Below, piece by piece: positions 42,678 through 51,839 of a DNA stretch of 64,000 bases. Source of the stretch: Acinetobacter tibetensis (GTDB lineage Bacteria > Pseudomonadota > Gammaproteobacteria > Pseudomonadales > Moraxellaceae); the NCBI RefSeq assembly GCF_023824315.1, contig NZ_CP098732.1, positions 3,224,001-3,288,000 on the forward strand. The letters run 5' to 3'. How positions within the stretch are numbered: position 1 is the first letter of the stretch; the number at the start of each line of letters is the position of its first letter. Made by a program: the position numbers and the translations under genes. A model generated the notes under the pieces. That model made no database searches and was not told where the DNA came from. It worked only from the letters and a program-made list of their open reading frames with translations.

Positions 42678-43281
42678 TTTTATCACCCTGTTTATCCCCT
42701 GTAAATTTAGGCATAGAGTGACCTGATTCATCATTTACATTTTCTTTAATTAGAACAACTTTGATCGTTTTCAGCATGATTTTGAAATCCAGCCAAACAG
42801 ATTGATTTTCAACATACCAAATATCAAGCTTCAATTTTTCATCCCAACTAATGGCATTACGACCATTCACTTGTGCATGACCTGTCATGCCGGGGCGCAC
42901 ATGATGCCGCTTGGCTTGTTCTTCATTATAAAGTGGTAAATATTCCATCAGTAACGGACGTGGCCCGACTATACTCATGTCACCTTTAATCACATTCCAT
43001 AATTCAGGTAATTCATCCAAACTGCTAGATCGTAACATTCGCCCAAAGGGTGTTAATCGTTTAATATCTGGTAAAGGGTTCCCTTGGGCATCGATAGCAT
43101 CATGCATACTTCTAAATTTAATCATTTCAAAAGGTTTGCCATGTAAACCTGGACGAACCTGACGGAACAAGACAGGAGTGCCTAAATTCTTTTTCACCTT
43201 ATATGCAACATATAAATATAATGGCGACAGTAAAGTGAGCGCAAAAGAAGCAATCACAATATCTAGGAAGCGTTTTATCAT
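42667..43281 (-). CDS. Initiating sugar-phosphate transferase (ItrB/PglC-like)
   Basis: A 204-residue small polyprenyl-phosphate phosphoglycosyltransferase that starts repeat-unit assembly on undecaprenyl phosphate at the inner membrane. It has one N-terminal re-entrant membrane helix (about 5-27), then FRQVRPGLHGKPFEMIKFRSM, SSLDELPELWNVIKGDMSIVGPRPL and RPGMTGHAQVNGRN; the Asp-Glu catalytic pair is in SLDELP. Genetic context points to a QuiNAc4N-acyl-1-phosphate substrate. The window has a second initiating transferase at 58.1 kb. Confidence 0.93.
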   Translation of the reverse strand: MIKRFLDIVIASFALTLLSPLYLYVAYKVKKNLGTPVLFRQVRPGLHGKPFEMIKFRSMHDAIDAQGNPLPDIKRLTPFGRMLRSSSLDELPELWNVIKGDMSIVGPRPLLMEYLPLYNEEQAKRHHVRPGMTGHAQVNGRNAISWDEKLKLDIWYVENQSVWLDFKIMLKTIKVVLIKENVNDESGHSMPKFTGDKQGDKNGF

Positions 43282-43284
43282 TTT

Positions 43285-44418
43285 TCAGACTCCTAAAATA
43301 TTTTGTAATCGTTGATTTACTTTTTCAACATCAAATTTATCAATTGCAATTTTGTGGCTTTCATCTCCCATAAATCGAATCTGTTTAGGATTCTCAATGA
43401 AATAAATCATATATTCAGCTAAAGTTTTGGAATCCCACCTTGGAATAATGAAACCGTTCCGATTTTGAATTACAGTTTCTCGGCAACCTGGAACATCTGT
43501 AGTAATAATTGCACGACCTATTGCCATGGCTTCTTGTGTGCTCCGAGGTACACCTTCACGATAAGAGGGCAATACAAATACATGACTATTCGTGATCCAG
43601 TCTTTTACATTATTCACTTGACCTCGATACTCAACAACACACGAAGCAATCAAATCATCCAACTCTGCTTGTTGTAGTGCGCCAATATTAAAAGTATCTA
43701 TTTGTCCAAGAATCGTAAACTGTGTTTTAGGATATTGTTTTTTCACCAATTTAGCGGCTTGAACAAACTCATGTATTCCTTTTTCTTTAAGCAACCGACC
43801 AATGAATAAAAATTTAATAGGAAGTGAAATATCATCAACGGGTTGATATGGATATTCTTGTAAATTTAAACCTATTCCACCTAGGATCACTACTTTTTTT
43901 ACTTTTATAGAATATGTTTCCAATAAATCTTTAGGGTCGTCTGGATTTAAGAAAATAAGTTGATCCAGCATTGGCAATGCCATTTTGTAGAGAAAAACCT
44001 GAATGTATCGGATAAATTTAGTTTTATGGCTTAGACCCTCTGGCTGCTCTGTAAAAGTGTAACCCAGACCCTCAAGCATACCGATTACACGAGGAACTTT
44101 TGCTAGTTTCGCAGCTAGAGTCCCAAAAATGACCGGCTTAGCAAAATATGAAAAGACCACATCAGGATTTATATGCTTTATTTTTTTTAAAAGTTGATAA
44201 GTTGCGACAATATCTGCCAGTGGATTTAATCCACCACGGTTTAAAGTATATGTAACTGGAATGGCACCTAGTTGTTCTATTTTATTTATATCTTCTACAG
44301 TGTATTGAGATGTAAAAGCATAGATTCGATGCCCCTGCTTTAAGAGGCTACGGATTAAATCTGCACGAAAATCATAAATGCTAGATGCTATCGTGCCAAT
44401 AAACACTATCGTACTCAT
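43285..44418 (-). CDS. Glycosyltransferase family 4
   Basis: A 377-residue GT-B retaining transferase with an N-terminal acceptor domain (LNRGGLNPLADIVATYQLLKK), a donor domain with FLFIGRLLKEKGIHEFVQAA, and the E-x7-E motif region SYREGVPRSTQEAMAIGRAI. Linked by 3 bases to the initiating transferase, it probably adds the second sugar. The linkage cannot be told. Confidence 0.9.
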   Translation of the reverse strand: MSTIVFIGTIASSIYDFRADLIRSLLKQGHRIYAFTSQYTVEDINKIEQLGAIPVTYTLNRGGLNPLADIVATYQLLKKIKHINPDVVFSYFAKPVIFGTLAAKLAKVPRVIGMLEGLGYTFTEQPEGLSHKTKFIRYIQVFLYKMALPMLDQLIFLNPDDPKDLLETYSIKVKKVVILGGIGLNLQEYPYQPVDDISLPIKFLFIGRLLKEKGIHEFVQAAKLVKKQYPKTQFTILGQIDTFNIGALQQAELDDLIASCVVEYRGQVNNVKDWITNSHVFVLPSYREGVPRSTQEAMAIGRAIITTDVPGCRETVIQNRNGFIIPRWDSKTLAEYMIYFIENPKQIRFMGDESHKIAIDKFDVEKVNQRLQNILGV

Positions 44419-45046
44419 AATTTTTCAGCTTTTTTAATTTTTTTAAAAAATTATTCTTCCTGTATTTAAGTGACAAACATAGAACATTTTTCTAATAATG
44501 TGTTCCAATTGTCTCTTTTACATCTCTAATTAAAATACTTTTTTTGATCTGTGTCTTTTAAATAATTATCTATTTTGTTGCAAAAAGTTTTAAAAATTAA
44601 AGTTCCCCCAAGTCACAAAATCCAAGATATAACTTAGTCATAAAGTCTATCTAAATTTTGCAAATTTATTCAGAATGGTAAATGAGCATACAACTTTGAG
44701 CAAAGTTAGCAACTCTTTGTAAAAAATTAAAATTTCTAATATATGCATTAAAAAGCATTGAATTTCGATACCAGACTAAACTGATTTACCCCTTACCCAG
44801 CGTTAGGTTCGACGTACTGCAAGCTTTGTAAGTCAAAGCACATAAAATTCTAGCGACTGATTTGGGGCTGATTGTAAACTCATCAATTACGAGTGCAATA
44901 ATTTTTAGGCTCAGGTGATCCATCAAAAAATATATTGATGAATAGCTCTTCAATAATGTCTTGCTACAATCAAACTACTTGTATTCATTTGCATTTTATT
45001 GTTGTTATTGAAGTAGCTTATCTACAAAATTAACTTTTATAAGCTC
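44419..45046. other. 628-base gap inside the inner capsule cluster
   Basis: AT-rich and without an intact reading frame on either strand. The less AT-rich centre (about 44790-44920) may be the remains of a lost gene or insertion sequence, but no match is recognised. It splits the inner cluster into a wzx/wzy half and an initiating-transferase half, so a separate promoter for the latter is likely here. Confidence 0.4.
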
Positions 45047-45922
45047 CTACTTTCTATTCACAACCAAATTTAATAATTCTTGCATTTCCTTTGCATCATC
45101 ATCAGATAAATCCCGATTTCTTCTCCTCGAAAGATTCTGCCCCAAGCCCAAAAAACCAATTGTATAAATAAAAAAATATTTCAACTTAAAATAAATAAAA
45201 TTATATATCTTATTATTCATTTGATAATAATTTCTTATTTTATGTTCATCTGAACATGTTTTCAAAAGATTATCGATAGAGATATTTCCAAATTCACGAT
45301 AAAAAAGCAGTAAATCTGGAAGAATTGCTATTTTTAAATCATTTTTACCATATGCGCGGCACCACAGCTCAAAATCTTCAGCACGAGGATAGTCTAAACT
45401 ATATAAATTTCTTAAATACCATTCTTTTCTAGCCATCACAGTTGGATGAGCTATATGAAACTTAAAAGGTTTAGATATTTCAGTAATAAGTGAATTAACA
45501 CTTCTGAATCCACAGACTCTATTCTGATCATCTATAGAGACCAAACCCGTAGAAACAAGATCAACTTGATCATTTTCTAAAAGATATTTTAATTGTATTT
45601 CCAAACGACTGGGATGCATAATATCATCTGCATCCATCCTTGCTATAAATTTACCTTCAGATTCCTTTATTAATTGATTTAGACGCGTGGGTAATTTCTT
45701 ATTTTCACCATCACAGAGCACTTTAATCCGTCGATCATTACCTGCAAACTCTTTAGCAATCTTCAGAGAATTATCTGTGGATCCATCATCCACAAGAATT
45801 AACTCCCAATTTTTATATGATTGACAAAGTACAGACTGAATGGCAAAAACCAAGAACTTTTCAGCATTATAAAATGGAATACCTACACTAATAGTAGGTG
45901 TATTTTCAGATTCATTTATCAT
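45047..45922 (-). CDS. Glycosyltransferase family 2
   Basis: A 291-residue GT-A transferase. The N-terminus has SVGIPFYNAEKFLVFAIQSV, LVDDGSTDNSL and the metal site RMDADDIMHPSR; PRAEDFELWCRAY carries the likely catalytic acid. The ATG at 45922 overlaps the wzy stop by 11 bases. The C-terminal third is hydrophobic and basic, perhaps membrane-associated. Confidence 0.9.
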   Translation of the reverse strand: MINESENTPTISVGIPFYNAEKFLVFAIQSVLCQSYKNWELILVDDGSTDNSLKIAKEFAGNDRRIKVLCDGENKKLPTRLNQLIKESEGKFIARMDADDIMHPSRLEIQLKYLLENDQVDLVSTGLVSIDDQNRVCGFRSVNSLITEISKPFKFHIAHPTVMARKEWYLRNLYSLDYPRAEDFELWCRAYGKNDLKIAILPDLLLFYREFGNISIDNLLKTCSDEHKIRNYYQMNNKIYNFIYFKLKYFFIYTIGFLGLGQNLSRRRNRDLSDDDAKEMQELLNLVVNRK

Positions 45923-47018
45923 AGAAATAAAAACCAATGTAAATTAGAATCAAGATCAAAACATAATGAATTTTTATTTTTTCCTTAACAAAAGGTGAAT
46001 AAAATAACGGTGAAATTAGTAATGGAATAACACACCATGAAAACAATCCCCAACGATCTGAAAATGGCAGTTGAAATGCCATAAAAAATATAACACTTGC
46101 AATAATATAATAAGAAACAAGAATATTATATTGATAAGATAAATCAATATCAGTTAACTTATTTTTAACATACAGAGATACAAACAGAAAAAAAGTATTA
46201 AATATTACAAACTGTGGCCTAAAACCTATGCTGTAATCAGAAACTTCATCCGAAAAATAGTCTGCGTGTCTATCGTCACCTAAAAAATCTAAAAACACTG
46301 ATGAAAAGTTTAAAAAACCATAATTAAAGTAAGATAAAATTATAGAAAATAAATAGATAAGAATTAGTAAATTAAAAGTTCTAATTTTACTTATGATAAC
46401 AGAAGAAATAAATATTAAAATTGGTATAATTGAGGTCAAATGAAAAGCTAATGACAAAAACATACACAATAAAATTATAATATTATTTTTCTTACCAAGC
46501 CATAAAGAATAAGCAAGTAACAAAAAAGCTAAAGATACACCTTGCCTGATCACATTAATACTCATACTTAAATAAAAGAAAAATGAAATGCATGCAAAGA
46601 AAGTAATAAGAAGATTTGATTCAAATTTTTCAGTATAGTTCTTTAATGATTTGTAAGTAATTATATAAAATAAGAAGGATATTAATAAAAGAAAATAAGT
46701 ATAACCTAAATTAAAATATCTTAGAGTCGAAGCAATTAAACCGAATAAAATACCATCACTAAAATTCAACTCAGATGTTTCATTCCAAAGTATATCAAAA
46801 TAACTAACTGTATCAGCTCCTACATCATATTCCCTGAGACCCACAAGGAATATTAAAAAAATTAAAGGTAAAAAAACTAAATATTGACCTAATTTATTCT
46901 GTAGTAAAACATCCTTCTTAATTTCAGAAGATAAAGCAGAAGCCAAGACCAAGCAGGCTGTACAAAAATAAATTAAATTGTATAAATTTAAAAAAGCAGT
47001 ATTATCAATTAATATCAT
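45912..47018 (-). CDS. wzy: Wzy-type polymerase (EpsG-like), inner locus
   Basis: A 368-residue integral membrane protein with about ten helices. The periplasmic motif LVGLREYDVGADTVSYFDIL is characteristic of EpsG-like polymerases. It would join repeat units at the periplasmic face. It is strongly AT-rich, overlaps the GT4 gene upstream and the GT2 gene downstream, and so is co-translated with both. Confidence 0.8.
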   Translation of the reverse strand: MILIDNTAFLNLYNLIYFCTACLVLASALSSEIKKDVLLQNKLGQYLVFLPLIFLIFLVGLREYDVGADTVSYFDILWNETSELNFSDGILFGLIASTLRYFNLGYTYFLLLISFLFYIITYKSLKNYTEKFESNLLITFFACISFFFYLSMSINVIRQGVSLAFLLLAYSLWLGKKNNIIILLCMFLSLAFHLTSIIPILIFISSVIISKIRTFNLLILIYLFSIILSYFNYGFLNFSSVFLDFLGDDRHADYFSDEVSDYSIGFRPQFVIFNTFFLFVSLYVKNKLTDIDLSYQYNILVSYYIIASVIFFMAFQLPFSDRWGLFSWCVIPLLISPLFYSPFVKEKIKIHYVLILILIYIGFYFYDK

Positions 47019-48120
47019 TAGAAATACTATCCATATTATTATACAGGGCTAAAAGTTCGACGGATTTTTGTTTTATATCAAAACCCCTCTTAGCAAGCAC
47101 TTCGATATCACTACCAAACTGATTGCTTACTGGATTTATATATTCAAACGCTTTAATCCATCCTTCAATGTTATTTAAGTCTTTAAAATCAATTAAGTTT
47201 ACACCCAGATCAACTTCTTTTGATATCTTAGAGGATATTATAGACTTTAAACCAATTGCTTGACTTTCCACTAACACCACTGGAAATCCTTCATGTAATG
47301 ATGGCATTAACATGACATCAGCACCAGCCATTAAGTTTGGTATATCATCTCTAATACCTAATAAATACACATTTTTATCTAAAGTGTAATCTTGTATCAT
47401 TTGCCTAATAGGGTTCTCTAAAGGACCTTGACCTACAATCAAAAATGTAAAAGAAATATCTTGCTCCTTTAATTTTCTAGCAATTTCTAACGAAAATCTA
47501 TGGTTCTTTACCTCACTTAACCGGCCAACTTGAATAATTTTCAATCCTTGAATATCATGTTTAATGCTTTTCCAATAATTTTTATTTTTTTCTGCTATTT
47601 GTCTATATAATTTTAAATCAATAGCATTATTTAATAACCAAACATTTTCTGTTGTCCCAAATAAATATTCCGCTGCTTCTTTGCCACACGCTATTTTTTT
47701 GGTTGATAATCTTTTATTTAAATATACTGCAAATTTTTCATATAAAAAAGCTAGAACTCCAAATTTACCATTACTTGTATTATGCGAATGTGAAATTCGA
47801 TGCTGAATACCAGCCCTTTTTGCTGCTAACAGATGAAAAGCATTACTTAGCAACATATGTGCATGTACAATTCGATATTCAGAATGTTGCTTTAAAAAAC
47901 TTGTTAGCTTAAACATACGTTCAATTGGATTCTCGGCAAGAATTGGAAAAATTCTGCCACCCAATTCTTGAATTTCATCATCATAATCCCCTTGTTGAGT
48001 CGTAAATTTAATAAAGTCAAATTGAACTTGGGTGCGATCAATATTACGATATAGATTCATAAGCATAGTTTCTGCACCAGCACGATCCATTTGACCAACT
48101 ATATGTAAAACTCTAATCAC
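47005..48120 (-). CDS. Glycosyltransferase family 4
   Basis: A 371-residue GT-B protein opening with VLHIVGQMDRAGAETMLMNLYRN, a frequent start for capsule GT4 enzymes. The donor domain has IIQVGRLSEVKNHRFSLEIA and PSLHEGFPVVLVESQAIG with the conserved Glu pair. It lies first in the wzy-GT2 group, downstream of a 313-base gap after wzx. Confidence 0.9.
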   Translation of the reverse strand: MIRVLHIVGQMDRAGAETMLMNLYRNIDRTQVQFDFIKFTTQQGDYDDEIQELGGRIFPILAENPIERMFKLTSFLKQHSEYRIVHAHMLLSNAFHLLAAKRAGIQHRISHSHNTSNGKFGVLAFLYEKFAVYLNKRLSTKKIACGKEAAEYLFGTTENVWLLNNAIDLKLYRQIAEKNKNYWKSIKHDIQGLKIIQVGRLSEVKNHRFSLEIARKLKEQDISFTFLIVGQGPLENPIRQMIQDYTLDKNVYLLGIRDDIPNLMAGADVMLMPSLHEGFPVVLVESQAIGLKSIISSKISKEVDLGVNLIDFKDLNNIEGWIKAFEYINPVSNQFGSDIEVLAKRGFDIKQKSVELLALYNNMDSISNDIN

Positions 48121-48433
48121 TAAAGATTCCTACCCATACATTTTTAAAATTTTCGGTATTAAACTGATTTGCATTCCTGACAGGAGTTTTATATATTCAG
48201 GATTTTGCTATTGTTATATTGCAGCTGCAAAACCAGTCTCTTTATGTTCAAATTCAACAACAGTTCAATATTTATTCGAGCTATTTAATGCTAGTTTTTA
48301 TTAGAAATCCTTATTATCCAGTATTAAAAATGATGTTCTATCGAATAATCGACCAGCTAAAACATCAACGATTCAAGAAAACTCTAGAATGAATCTAAGC
48401 CTATCAACTTAAGTATCCGTTACTACTAAAATA
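48121..48433. other. 313-base gap between wzx and the first glycosyltransferase gene
   Basis: No open frame longer than a few dozen codons and no recognisable relic. A short inverted repeat (CCTGACAGG) at 48176-48184 is the only structure seen. Confidence 0.35.
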
Positions 48434-49951
48434 TCACTTTATCTTTGATTTTAAATAACTTTTAATCAATTTCTTATGCGTTTTTTCGATACCTAAACCA
48501 TATATTAGCGAAATTACTACTAAAGTTTCTAACACAAAAATGGTTAAAAATCCAACAAAACCACGTAAAACAACAAATTCAGCTATCACCTTGAGGGCTA
48601 AAATAATTGCACCAGTCGTAATCATTATATTAACTAAAACATTCCTTAAAAATTGAGATAGATCAAAATCAGTGATCAGTTTTTTTACTATCCATAAGTT
48701 TAAAAATGATGCTAATGCAGTATTAATGACATAAATAATATAAGCATAATAATAATTAAAACCAAATTTAAATAAGACATAAACCAATGGAACGGATAAC
48801 AGAATAAGAGTACCAGTTAAAATACTAAATTTTTTCAAATTACCAGTAGCATGAATTAACATAACAATTGGATAAAAAATCACCTCAATTAAACTAGAAA
48901 TTAGTACAAAAATAGTAATGACTTTAGTATAATCCGGTGGAGATCCCAGCCAAAATTTTAGAATATAATCAATATTAAATATAATAGGAGCACAAAATAT
49001 CAACATAAAATAATAAGAATATTTTGCCGAGTAAAATGTTAACATATTCATTCTATCAACATCATTATCAGCATAGCTACGCATTAATTGAGGTTTAACC
49101 GCAACCGATAGATTACTAGATAAGCTATATAAAGCTGCATTAATTTGATAACTTATCTTTATACTTGCCACTGCTATCAAACCAAAAAAGTTATTCATCA
49201 AGAGCATTATTCCCTCGACTTTAAAAACCACACAAAAATTTAAATACAATTCCCAACCAATAAAATTTATTATTTTTTTTAAAAAATCATTATCTATATA
49301 AAATTTAATCCTTGCTTCAACAATATTTAATTGACTATAAATTACATAAGTTAATCTTGTCAAAAATACTATACAAACAAAACCTAACGCATAATATAAA
49401 AGCTTATCATGAGTAAAGAATATTAAAATATACGCCAATATTAACTTCAAAGTTACATCAAGTATAGAAATCAAAGCATATATTCCAAATTTCTCTTTCG
49501 CCATCAATATGGATTCAAATGGAATAGTAATAACCAAAATAAATAGAGATATTATTGATAAATGAAAAACTTGCATGGAAATATTTATTTTTTCAGCAGG
49601 TAACTTAACAAATGAACCAATTATATAAGCACCAAAAATTTCAATTAATATGCAAAAAAATAATGCAATTAAAATATGTAGAAAAAATGCTGTAGAAAAT
49701 ATTTTTTGAATATAAGATGTAGTACCTTTCCCCATCTCTATATTTAAGAAGCGATTTGTTGCATTTGATAATGCAGCCTGAAAAAATGAAATTAATGCAA
49801 TAACTCCTGCTATTGTCCCATAAAGACCAAAATCCTCTACTCCAAGATTATTTAATAATATTCTAGTTGAATATAAGTTCAGAACAACCGTAACCAAAAG
49901 CCTAATATACAAAGCCAATGTATTATTTAAAATTTTTTTATTTTTAGACAT
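48434..49951 (-). CDS. wzx: Wzx-type flippase, inner locus
   Basis: A 505-residue polysaccharide exporter of the MOP superfamily with about twelve to fourteen helices. The start (ILNNTLALYIRLLVTVVLNLYSTRILLNNLGVEDFGLYGTIAG) fits the family. It would flip lipid-linked repeat units across the inner membrane. It is first minus-strand gene after the divergent wza promoter region. The window has a second Wzx at its right edge. Confidence 0.88.
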   Translation of the reverse strand: MSKNKKILNNTLALYIRLLVTVVLNLYSTRILLNNLGVEDFGLYGTIAGVIALISFFQAALSNATNRFLNIEMGKGTTSYIQKIFSTAFFLHILIALFFCILIEIFGAYIIGSFVKLPAEKINISMQVFHLSIISLFILVITIPFESILMAKEKFGIYALISILDVTLKLILAYILIFFTHDKLLYYALGFVCIVFLTRLTYVIYSQLNIVEARIKFYIDNDFLKKIINFIGWELYLNFCVVFKVEGIMLLMNNFFGLIAVASIKISYQINAALYSLSSNLSVAVKPQLMRSYADNDVDRMNMLTFYSAKYSYYFMLIFCAPIIFNIDYILKFWLGSPPDYTKVITIFVLISSLIEVIFYPIVMLIHATGNLKKFSILTGTLILLSVPLVYVLFKFGFNYYYAYIIYVINTALASFLNLWIVKKLITDFDLSQFLRNVLVNIMITTGAIILALKVIAEFVVLRGFVGFLTIFVLETLVVISLIYGLGIEKTHKKLIKSYLKSKIK

Positions 49952-50457
49952 AATTTTAAATCAACTTTTAAATATTCAAACATATAAAAAATTGCTTTAT
50001 TTAATTTTTGCAAAACCAAATAAACTGGCCTATGATTTCGAAAACTTTTTTATTTTAATATGCTTGCCTGCGAATTCCTTATATGACCTTACCAGCATTG
50101 AATTCATAATTAATCGATGGTTGAGTAAATTTTACACCACTTTATCTAATGTATTTTTAATTATATTAAAGAAATCATACACTCAATAAAGTGCTGTCAC
50201 TAAATACAATACTGTAATTATTGTAGATTAGAGAATTTCAATCCTTTTTCATCATATCCTGCTTGTATCACATATACAAATACTACGTCATATTGATGCC
50301 ACGTTTATACTCTTGGAATGCAGTTCGCTTGCACTATCGTAAAAAATTATAATTGCACTGTATAATTTGATGTATTAGTATATTTATTAAACAATCTCAA
50401 TCACTCCCCAAAGATTGAAATATATTTATAATTTACAATAGTTTATAGGGGTACAGA
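49952..50457. promoter_or_regulatory. Divergent regulatory region between wzx and wza
   Basis: 506 bases, AT-rich, no supported gene. It should carry promoters for both directions. A possible plus-strand promoter is TTGCAC near 50353 and TAGTAT near 50377 with about 17 bases between, roughly 75 bases ahead of wza. I looked for a JUMPstart/ops element (GGCGGTAG core) and found none, so RfaH-type control is not indicated. Confidence 0.4.
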
Positions 50458-51564
50458 GTGAAATTACTACAATATATTGGCCTTTTAGGGTTCACACTCA
50501 GCACTGTCGGTTGTGCTCTAGCACCAGGCCTTCAAACTTACAATTTACCTGAACAAGGTGTCTACCAAACTGAACTTGGTAGTACAGTGCATGTCATTCA
50601 ACTCAACCAAAATACTTTACGTGACTTAAATCAAACTTCAAACAACGATCTACAAGATTATTCTAGCTTATTTCGCCACTCCCAACTCTCATACAAGTTG
50701 AGTCCAGGCGATATTCTATCCATTTACTTGTGGGCTTATCCTGAAATTACACCTGCAGCGAGTAATGTTTCCAGCGAACAATCGGTTCAAGCCAATGGTT
50801 ATCAAATTGATCAAAGCGGCTATATTCAATTTCCCATGATTGGGCGCTATAAAGCTGCTGGAAAATCACTCCCTCAAGTGAATCAAGAGTTGCGTAGTCA
50901 ACTCTCTGGTTATTTAAAAACACCTGATGTGATTGCGCGTGTCTTGTCTTATCAAGGCCAGCGTTATTCAGTCCAAGGCAATGTAATGAGAGGTGGGCAG
51001 TTCTTTCTGAGTGATCAGCCCGTCAGTGTCTATACCGCTCTTAGTATGGCTGGTGGGATTAATACGCAATATGGTGATAACACCTCTATCACGTTGGTAC
51101 GCCAAGGGCGAACTTACAAGTTGAATAGCATCCAACTCGAAAAATCTGGTTATTCATTACATAATTTGCTTATCCAACCCAATGATACACTCTATGTAAA
51201 TTCTAAAGAGGATCAGAAAATTTATGTCATGGGTGAATCTGGTAGGAATCAATCTTTGCCCATGCGTGATCAAGGCATGACCCTAAGTGATGTTCTGGGA
51301 GAAAGCCTAGGCATTGATTCAAATACTGCAAGTGCAAAACGAATTTATGTACTCCGTAGTGACCCGAAGCAGCAACAAACTGAACTGTATCATATGAATT
51401 TAATGAGTCTTGGTGATTTCGGTTTAGCCAATCAATTTAGAATGCGTAGCAATGATATTGTTTATGTTGACTCTACAGGCTTAGCCCGTTGGCAACGTAT
51501 CATTACCCAAATTTTACCGTTCTCTAATGCTTTATATAATATTGATCGATTGGGAACTAACTAA
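50458..51564 (+). CDS. wza: Polysaccharide export outer-membrane lipoprotein
   Basis: A 368-residue lipoprotein forming the outer-membrane export channel. A signal peptide ends at Cys19 (STVGC). The Poly_export domain has YKLSPGDILSIYLWAYPEIT and GYIQFPMIGRYKAAGKSLPQV, with two SLBB-type repeats after it and a C-terminal amphipathic helix (ARWQRIITQILPFSNALYNI). The start is GTG with AGGGG upstream. The next genes are a dead wzb and wzc. Confidence 0.96.
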   Translation: MKLLQYIGLLGFTLSTVGCALAPGLQTYNLPEQGVYQTELGSTVHVIQLNQNTLRDLNQTSNNDLQDYSSLFRHSQLSYKLSPGDILSIYLWAYPEITPAASNVSSEQSVQANGYQIDQSGYIQFPMIGRYKAAGKSLPQVNQELRSQLSGYLKTPDVIARVLSYQGQRYSVQGNVMRGGQFFLSDQPVSVYTALSMAGGINTQYGDNTSITLVRQGRTYKLNSIQLEKSGYSLHNLLIQPNDTLYVNSKEDQKIYVMGESGRNQSLPMRDQGMTLSDVLGESLGIDSNTASAKRIYVLRSDPKQQQTELYHMNLMSLGDFGLANQFRMRSNDIVYVDSTGLARWQRIITQILPFSNALYNIDRLGTN

Positions 51565-51815
51565 TACATATTCAAAATATTCTTATTATGGGCTGTATTG
51601 GAAATATTTGTCCTTGTCCGATGGCAAAATACGTTTCCAAGCAGAAATTTCTTCAATTGCATATTGGACAAGCATAGCCGTTTCCCAAAGGGAGAATATT
51701 TCGTTTGGGTCCCTGATAAGGTAAAAATATTTCCAATCCTTACCAGCATGAACGAGCCGTTTTTGATGACACTGGTCAACTTATACAAACCTGTATAAGT
51801 GACTGGAAACAATAA
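51564..51815 (+). pseudogene. wzb: Remnant of wzb, low-molecular-weight tyrosine phosphatase
   Basis: Between wza and wzc one frame reads NILIMGCIGNICPCPMAK, matching the Wzb start NILVVCIGNICRSPMA. The catalytic Cys survives, but the P-loop Arg is Pro. After an internal loss of about 60 codons the frame continues FPKGRIFRLG, then ISNPYQHERAVFDDTGQLIQ, with the general-acid Asp of DPY changed to Asn. In-frame stops lie at 51675 (TAG), 51714 (TGA) and 51717 (TAA), and the natural stop is at 51813. About 83 codons remain of the usual 140 or so. Confidence 0.9.
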
Positions 51816-51839
51816 ATTTAACCCATAGATAATAAAATT

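Noticed and set aside
49992..50189. 65-codon plus-strand frame in the wzx-wza gap
   Set aside because: Follows from AT-rich sequence; no ribosome site or recognisable domain.
49952..50457. JUMPstart/ops element for RfaH control of the capsule genes
   Set aside because: The GGCGGTAG core is not found upstream of wza or wzx.
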